Assembly (NCBI GenBank): GCA_003142355.1
Contig: PLMF01000210.1
Coordinates: forward strand, 4,754-11,716
From: Bryobacterales bacterium
GTDB lineage: Bacteria; Acidobacteriota; Terriglobia; Bryobacterales; Bryobacteraceae
Direction of reading: 5' to 3'
Length of the DNA: 6,963 nt
The notes under the pieces were generated by a model. That model was not told where the DNA came from, did not search any database, and worked only from the letters and a program-made list of their open reading frames with translations. Of this stretch, positions 1 to 6,963 are shown one piece after another. Both the position numbers and the translations under genes were made by a program. Position 1 is the stretch's first letter; every line of letters begins with the position of its first letter.

Positions 1-369
1 ATGCGCGCGCTGGGCCTCTCGGGGCAGAAGACGGCTTACATACGGGACCTGGCGCGGCACACGCGCGACGGAAAGGTAGATTTCGCAGAACTGCTCGCTC
101 TGTCCGACGAGGCCGTGATCGAGCGGCTGACGGAGGTGAAGGGCATCGGCGTGTGGACGGCGCACATGTTTCTGATCTTCGCGCTGCGGCGCACGGATGT
201 GCTGCCCTGGGGGGACCTGGGGATTCGCGCGGCTATCCGCAAGGCGTACGGTCTGGCCGAACTGCCGGAGGCGGGCGAGATGGAGATGCTGGCGGCGCGG
301 TGGCGGCCCTACTGCACGGTGGCGAGCTGGTATCTGTGGCGGAGTTTGGAACCCAACGCCAACCTGTGA
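1..369 (+). CDS. AlkA-type DNA-3-methyladenine glycosylase, C-terminal part (5' partial)
   Basis: Base-excision repair glycosylase of the HhH-GPD superfamily, expected to remove alkylated bases from DNA in the cytoplasm. The visible 122 residues contain the helix-hairpin-helix (about residues 43-59, with the KGIGVWTA turn at 47-54), followed by the loop with the likely catalytic aspartate D72 (LPWGD). The C-terminal segment WRPYCTVASWYLWRSL (101-116) is typical of this family. Family members usually exceed 200 residues and have sequence ahead of the first residues seen here, so the ATG at base 1 is probably an internal methionine and the true start lies outside the window. The stop is TGA at 367-369. 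It could belong to any AlkA/MPG-like subgroup, and substrate range cannot be read from this fragment. Confidence 0.87.
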   Translation: MRALGLSGQKTAYIRDLARHTRDGKVDFAELLALSDEAVIERLTEVKGIGVWTAHMFLIFALRRTDVLPWGDLGIRAAIRKAYGLAELPEAGEMEMLAARWRPYCTVASWYLWRSLEPNANL

Positions 370-372
370 AGG

Positions 373-378
373 TATAAT
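373..378 (+). promoter_or_regulatory. Possible -10 box (TATAAT) for the small CxxCH protein gene
   Basis: A perfect TATAAT lies 4 bases after the glycosylase stop codon and 21 bases before the ATG at 400. No convincing -35 hexamer is seen at 16-18 bases upstream: TTGGAA at 346-351 is too far, and the bases at the expected position do not match. The box may let the small gene be transcribed independently of the glycosylase gene. A TATAAT is uncommon by chance in such GC-rich DNA, but this remains a pattern match only. Confidence 0.35.
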
Positions 379-399
379 GTGAAGCTTAGGAGAAATACC

Positions 400-624
400 A
401 TGCGTGCGATAAAAGTAGCGCTTCCGGCGGCGATCCTGATGGCCGGCTTTCTGCTATGCACTTCGGCGACCTACGGCAAGCCCGAGTACATGAAGAAGGA
501 AGGGGTGAAATCCTGCACGTACTGCCACGTCAAGGCGGGAGCGAAGGACTTGAACGACACTGGCAAGTGCTACCAGACCAACGATCACTCGCTGGCCAAG
601 TGCCAGCCGCCCGAGAAGAAGTAG
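400..624 (+). CDS. Small exported protein with a single CxxCH haem-binding motif
   Basis: A 74-residue protein with an N-terminal signal sequence (R2, K5, then a hydrophobic stretch about 7-20, possible cleavage after SATYG at about 26). It has one c-type haem motif, C39-T-Y-C42-H43. Two more cysteines, C57 and C68, lie in the C-terminal half, and possible distal haem ligands include M31 and H63. At about 48 mature residues it is shorter than a normal class I cytochrome c. It may be a minimal periplasmic electron carrier, a haem-bound fragment-like protein, or a non-haem metal or disulfide protein. The ATG at 400 is preferred over the in-frame GTG at 379 because AGGAGA (388-393) sits 6 bases before it and the signal peptide then starts normally. 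It follows the glycosylase gene by 30 bases, with no obvious functional link. Confidence 0.68.
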   Translation: MRAIKVALPAAILMAGFLLCTSATYGKPEYMKKEGVKSCTYCHVKAGAKDLNDTGKCYQTNDHSLAKCQPPEKK

Positions 625-637
625 TCCGTCCTACTTC
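618..637. terminator. Short inverted repeat between convergent genes
   Basis: GAAGTAG (618-624) and CTACTTC (631-637) form a perfect 7-base-pair stem with a 6-base loop. The stem contains the TAG stop codons of both convergent genes, the CxxCH protein on + and the membrane protein on -. It could serve as a weak bidirectional terminator. The stem is only moderately GC-rich and no clean T-run follows on either strand, so the call is tentative. Confidence 0.25.
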
Positions 638-948
638 GCAATTTGCAGTTTCTTCAACGCATCGATCACCAGCTCCATGCGTCCCCAGAAGAGCAGAAGT
701 GTTGTGGGCACGGCGATGAGCATGATCGCGGCGAGCACGATGCCGGTCTTGGCCCAGGCGCGCCGTTCTTGAAGGGGCGGCGCGGGATTCGGTTTCAGGG
801 CCAGGATGCCGAAGATGAGGGCTAGGATGGCCTTTTCCATGCCCAGGATGTGGACGTAGCAGGTTATCCCGAGAACCAGGGAGACCGTGGCGTAGGCGTA
901 CCTCTGCCCAAGGACCACACCGGTTTGCGTTTCCTGTTGGTTATTCAT
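631..948 (-). CDS. Small DUF4190-like integral membrane protein
   Basis: A 105-residue hydrophobic protein with three nonpolar stretches (about residues 18-34, 37-51 and 68-88). A proline-rich polar loop with charged residues (52-67, PNPAPPLQERR) separates the second and third. The pattern of repeated G-I-hydrophobic segments and the RAWAKTGIVLAAIML stretch is reminiscent of DUF4190 proteins, whose function is unknown. The ATG at 948 has GGAGAG six bases upstream, inside the end of the anti-sigma gene, and lies 3 bases past the anti-sigma stop. Translation is therefore probably coupled. Its position as the last gene of the sigma/anti-sigma unit suggests a role at the membrane alongside the anti-sigma factor, but nothing in its sequence shows a catalytic or binding motif. 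Confidence 0.75.
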   Translation of the reverse strand: MNNQQETQTGVVLGQRYAYATVSLVLGITCYVHILGMEKAILALIFGILALKPNPAPPLQERRAWAKTGIVLAAIMLIAVPTTLLLFWGRMELVIDALKKLQIAK

Positions 949-951
949 GGT

Positions 952-1371
952 TCACTCTCCTTCGAGCCGAAGCTCGGTCGCGATCTGAAATGGACTTTGT
1001 CTGAGAATCCGGAACAAGCCAAACCCGATCAGCACGGGGACGATCTGGATGGCGGCGCTCCACTGCCGGTCGGGGACCAACTCGATCAGCTTATAGACGA
1101 CGAGTAGCACGGACAGCACGACATACGGCCAGGCGCCGGCGGGGCGCGGCGCGACTTCCCCCTGGATTGCCGGCCACAGGTCGGCGGGATGCCGGCGGCG
1201 CGTCTGACGGGCGAGCGTGGCCAGGGTGGACGACATCGCGGTGACGGCGTCACGGCACGCGGGGCACTGGTTGAGATGCTCGCGCACCAGGGGTACGGGA
1301 ATTTCCGGAACCTGACCTTCTTCGATCGCCATGGCGGCTATTTGCATTTCTTCACAACCGGGCTGGTTCAT
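952..1371 (-). CDS. Zinc-type (ZAS) anti-sigma factor, membrane-bound
   Basis: A 139-residue protein predicted to hold the co-encoded ECF sigma factor inactive at the membrane. The N-terminal domain carries the zinc anti-sigma signature H32-x3-C36-x2-C39 (EHLNQCPACRDA), plus an earlier C6. After a basic and proline-containing linker (57-80) come two hydrophobic segments (about 81-98 and 106-122) joined by a short polar turn, then a short charged tail. Most anti-sigma factors of this class have one membrane helix and an extracytoplasmic sensor domain; here there is almost none. The ATG at 1371 overlaps the sigma stop as ATGA and is preceded by AGGAGG (1376-1381 on the complement), which sets the start despite a longer open frame upstream. 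Confidence 0.87.
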   Translation of the reverse strand: MNQPGCEEMQIAAMAIEEGQVPEIPVPLVREHLNQCPACRDAVTAMSSTLATLARQTRRRHPADLWPAIQGEVAPRPAGAWPYVVLSVLLVVYKLIELVPDRQWSAAIQIVPVLIGFGLFRILRQSPFQIATELRLEGE

Positions 1372-1892
1372 TTTTCCTCCTTTGGTCCTCCGAGCAGATC
1401 CCTCAATCTCCGGCGCGCATAGAAGAGCCGGCTCATGACGGTGCCCGGCGGGATATCGAGCCGTTCCGCCAATTCCTGGTAGGAGAGCCCGTCGAGGTGG
1501 CGAAGCGTGACGATCTCCCGTTCTTCGGGCGACAGTTGCCGGAGAGCCAGGTCGAGGGCGATGGTCTCCTCGATGGGGACTCCCGGGGCGTCCGCCAGAA
1601 CGACCGTTTCCGGGTCCACGGCCGGGAACTTCCGGCGGACTCTCATGAGCCGGAAGCAGTGGTTCCGAAGCATGGCATAGAACCACGGATAAAACTGCCT
1701 GGCGAGGTCAAAGCGCGCCAGGGCGCGAAACGCGTCGAGGAAGGCTTCCTGCACGGCGTCGCGCGCATCCTCGGGATTCCCGAGGATGGCGGTGGCGTGG
1801 CCGACGGCTTCGGTCTGGTAGCGCAGAACCAGGGTGCCGAAGGCGTCCCGTTCGCCGCCCAAACAGCGGCGGATTGCTTCGGTGTCTTCCAC
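1368..1892 (-). CDS. RNA polymerase ECF-subfamily sigma-70 factor
   Basis: An alternative sigma factor that directs RNA polymerase to a specific promoter set. Numbered from the GTG at 1892 (174 residues), region 2 spans about 19-88, with the core-binding DARDAVQEAFLDAFR at 42-56 and the RQFYPWFYAMLRNHCF segment at 65-80. Region 4 spans about 116-167, with LSPEEREIVTLRHLDGLSYQELA and the helix-turn-helix ending at GTVMSRLFYARRRLR, which reads the -35 element. There is no extra C-terminal domain. I chose the GTG at 1892 because GGAAGGA lies just upstream and the protein then begins a typical distance before region 2; a TTG at 1910 would add six residues (KWKDA...) but has no ribosome binding site. 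It is coupled to the anti-sigma gene by a 4-base overlap and lies 48 bases after the sulfatase-like gene. Confidence 0.93.
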   Translation of the reverse strand: MEDTEAIRRCLGGERDAFGTLVLRYQTEAVGHATAILGNPEDARDAVQEAFLDAFRALARFDLARQFYPWFYAMLRNHCFRLMRVRRKFPAVDPETVVLADAPGVPIEETIALDLALRQLSPEEREIVTLRHLDGLSYQELAERLDIPPGTVMSRLFYARRRLRDLLGGPKEEK

Positions 1893-1940
1893 AGCGTCCT
1901 TCCACTTCAATGTATACAGGAGAGGGGAGAAATATTCACG

Positions 1941-3119
1941 CTACGCCGAATAGCTCTGCTTCCACTTGGAAAGGTCGGCGGCGAGCGAAGTGCGGACGGT
2001 CAGAAACTGCGGGTTCTCGTACTGGTTGGTTCTTTCGCGAGGGTCCACGGGGAGGTCGTACAGCTCGCCGGGACCCTTGCCCTGGTCGCGCAGAACCAGC
2101 TTGTAACGCTTCTCCCGGGCCATATCGGTGTTTTGGCAGTGGCCGAAGACGGTGGTGCGCCAGGGCTGCTTCTTGGGCAACGGTTTCCCGGTGGCGAGCG
2201 GCAGATAGCTGCGGCCGCACAGATTGCGGGCGGGCAGGGCGGCGCCGGTTAGCTCGCAGAGGGTGGGCAGCAGATCGTAGGCGCTCACCAACTCGGGCCG
2301 CGTCAATTGCGGAGGGACGCGCCCCTGCCAGCTCCACACCAGCGGCGTAGAGACTACTTCCTCATACATGTTGGCGGGATCGGAAGCCGGCGCGGAATCC
2401 CACAGGCCGTGGCGGCCCAGCAGCGAACCACAGGTGGAAGTGAAGACGATCAGGGTTTGATCGAGCAGGCTCTTTTCGGCAAGCTTGGCGAAGAGCGGCG
2501 CCAGATCGTCATCGAGCGCCGTGACGGCGGCCGCGGCCTGGCGCTGGTTGGTGGCGAGGTCGCTCAGCATTTCCTTATCGCGGGCGGCATTCTTGGCGGG
2601 TGCCTCCTGGCTGAAGGTGGCAAACTTCACCTGGGCGTAGAGGTCGCGATACTTCCGCGGCACGCCATCGTAGGGCGGGCGCAGGTGAGCGCAATCGACG
2701 GTCAGGAAGAAGGGCTTGCCGGCGGCCTCGCGGTCGAGGGACTTGACGGCGGCGGCGCTATCGGCGGCGACACACGCGTACCCCGCGGCCTCGAGCACCT
2801 TGGAGAGCGGGACGTCGCCGGGGGAAGCGGCATCCGTGTCGCCAAGCTGCATGGGGGTGCGGCCGGTGAGCAGGGTGGCGCGGCCCGGGACTGGGGCCGG
2901 CGCGCAGGCAAAGTGATTGAGGAAACGCAGGCCGGTCTGGGCCAGCCGGTCGAGGTTGGGAGTGCGGACCTCGTTGTTGCCGTAACAGCCCAGGATCCAG
3001 GAGGGCAGACGATCCGCCAGGATGAGCAGGATATGGGGGCGCTCGCCAGGCGTTTTGGTGGCGGCGAGGGCCGGCAGGGCGAGGCTGCCGAAGAAGAAAT
3101 GGCGGCGGGAAAGGGACAT
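1941..3119 (-). CDS. Sulfatase-fold protein with degenerate active site, Tat-exported
   Basis: A 392-residue member of the alkaline phosphatase/sulfatase superfamily. The N-terminus (SRRHFFFGSLALPALAA, residues 4-20) is a twin-arginine signal. Family landmarks are clear: HILLILAD at 29-36, TPNLDRLAQTGLRF at 53-66, GRATLLTGR at 79-87, KPFFLTVD at 135-142, LIVFTS at 223-228, GRHGLW at 235-240, and the C-terminal YDLPVDPRE at 354-362. The catalytic residues are not kept: the C-x-P-S-R formylglycine site reads P76-V-P-G-R80, the N-terminal metal pair DD reads D36-R37, the later DH pair reads T229-C230, and the usual GKWH after GY reads D-S-A-A near 120-123. Sulfate-ester hydrolysis is therefore unlikely. 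The frame is intact, so it looks like a pseudoenzyme rather than a decaying gene. There is no Shine-Dalgarno before the ATG. It is the first gene of the unit with the sigma/anti-sigma pair. Confidence 0.9.
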   Translation of the reverse strand: MSLSRRHFFFGSLALPALAATKTPGERPHILLILADRLPSWILGCYGNNEVRTPNLDRLAQTGLRFLNHFACAPAPVPGRATLLTGRTPMQLGDTDAASPGDVPLSKVLEAAGYACVAADSAAAVKSLDREAAGKPFFLTVDCAHLRPPYDGVPRKYRDLYAQVKFATFSQEAPAKNAARDKEMLSDLATNQRQAAAAVTALDDDLAPLFAKLAEKSLLDQTLIVFTSTCGSLLGRHGLWDSAPASDPANMYEEVVSTPLVWSWQGRVPPQLTRPELVSAYDLLPTLCELTGAALPARNLCGRSYLPLATGKPLPKKQPWRTTVFGHCQNTDMAREKRYKLVLRDQGKGPGELYDLPVDPRERTNQYENPQFLTVRTSLAADLSKWKQSYSA

Positions 3120-3174
3120 GGTGAATTACAAGTATAAGCCGGAGCTAAAGGAAGTTTGAGATCCGCCGATACTG
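3120..3174. promoter_or_regulatory. Divergent intergenic region with possible promoter for the sulfatase-sigma unit
   Basis: These 55 bases separate the divergent sulfatase-like and kinase genes. On the - strand, TATACT (complement of 3131-3136) lies 11 bases before the sulfatase ATG. CAAACTT (complement of 3152-3158) lies 15 bases further upstream, with an AAC core loosely like an ECF -35 element. Initiation there would give a leader of only a few bases, consistent with the missing Shine-Dalgarno. For the kinase gene on + no convincing promoter or ribosome binding site is seen. Assignment is by eye only. Confidence 0.3.

Positions 3175-6963
<3,789 letters not shown>

Noticed and set aside
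1..3. ATG at base 1 as the true start of the glycosylase
   Set aside because: The protein would lack the N-terminal half of the family; the match begins in the middle of the fold, so the window edge most likely cuts the gene.
1372..1686. N-terminal extension of the anti-sigma reading frame
   Set aside because: It overlaps the sigma gene in another frame, and its arginine/proline-rich composition is typical of a shadow frame. The ATG at 1371 has an excellent ribosome binding site.
1497..2252. 251-codon open frame on + opposite the sigma and sulfatase-like genes
   Set aside because: It is antisense to two well-supported genes and has a low-complexity glycine/alanine-rich composition with no motifs.
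2881..2920. C72 as a shifted formylglycine cysteine in the sulfatase-like protein
   Set aside because: The spacing from the upstream N and from the downstream LLTGR equals the canonical family without gaps, which places P76, not C72, at the catalytic position.

Overview
This GC-rich (about 60%) bacterial window most resembles an Acidobacteriota genome of the Bryobacterales/Solibacter type. The clues are the Tat signal style of the sulfatase-like protein (SRRHFFFG...), a sulfatase-family gene beside an ECF sigma factor, and the very large multi-PAS/GAF hybrid kinase. This placement is inference from protein style, with no database check. Coding is dense and there is no gene-free stretch over 300 bases. 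I saw no tRNA, rRNA, CRISPR array or insertion sequence.

Layout: (1) Bases 1-369 (+) are the C-terminal part of an AlkA-type HhH-GPD DNA glycosylase cut by the left edge. (2) Bases 400-624 (+) encode a 74-residue exported protein with one CxxCH haem-type motif, preceded by a TATAAT box and a good Shine-Dalgarno. (3) Bases 3119 down to 631 (-) hold four tightly packed genes: a sulfatase-fold protein with a Tat signal, an ECF sigma factor, a zinc-type anti-sigma factor overlapping it by 4 bases, and a small DUF4190-like membrane protein. (4) Diverging from the sulfatase-like gene across 55 bases, 3175-6963 (+) is one uninterrupted reading frame for a hybrid sensor histidine kinase, which runs off the right edge at the first residues of a receiver domain.

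The main points of interest are two. First, the sulfatase-like protein keeps the family scaffold but has lost the formylglycine cysteine, most of the metal ligands and the catalytic lysine/histidine, so it should not be a working sulfatase. It heads the likely operon that carries the sigma/anti-sigma pair. The anti-sigma appears to have almost no extracytoplasmic domain, which leaves room for the sulfatase-like protein or the small membrane protein to supply the signal. Second, the kinase carries two GAF domains, each with its own cysteine cluster, suggesting redox or metal/cofactor sensing. The two units share a divergent intergenic region, but nothing in the sequence proves they work together.
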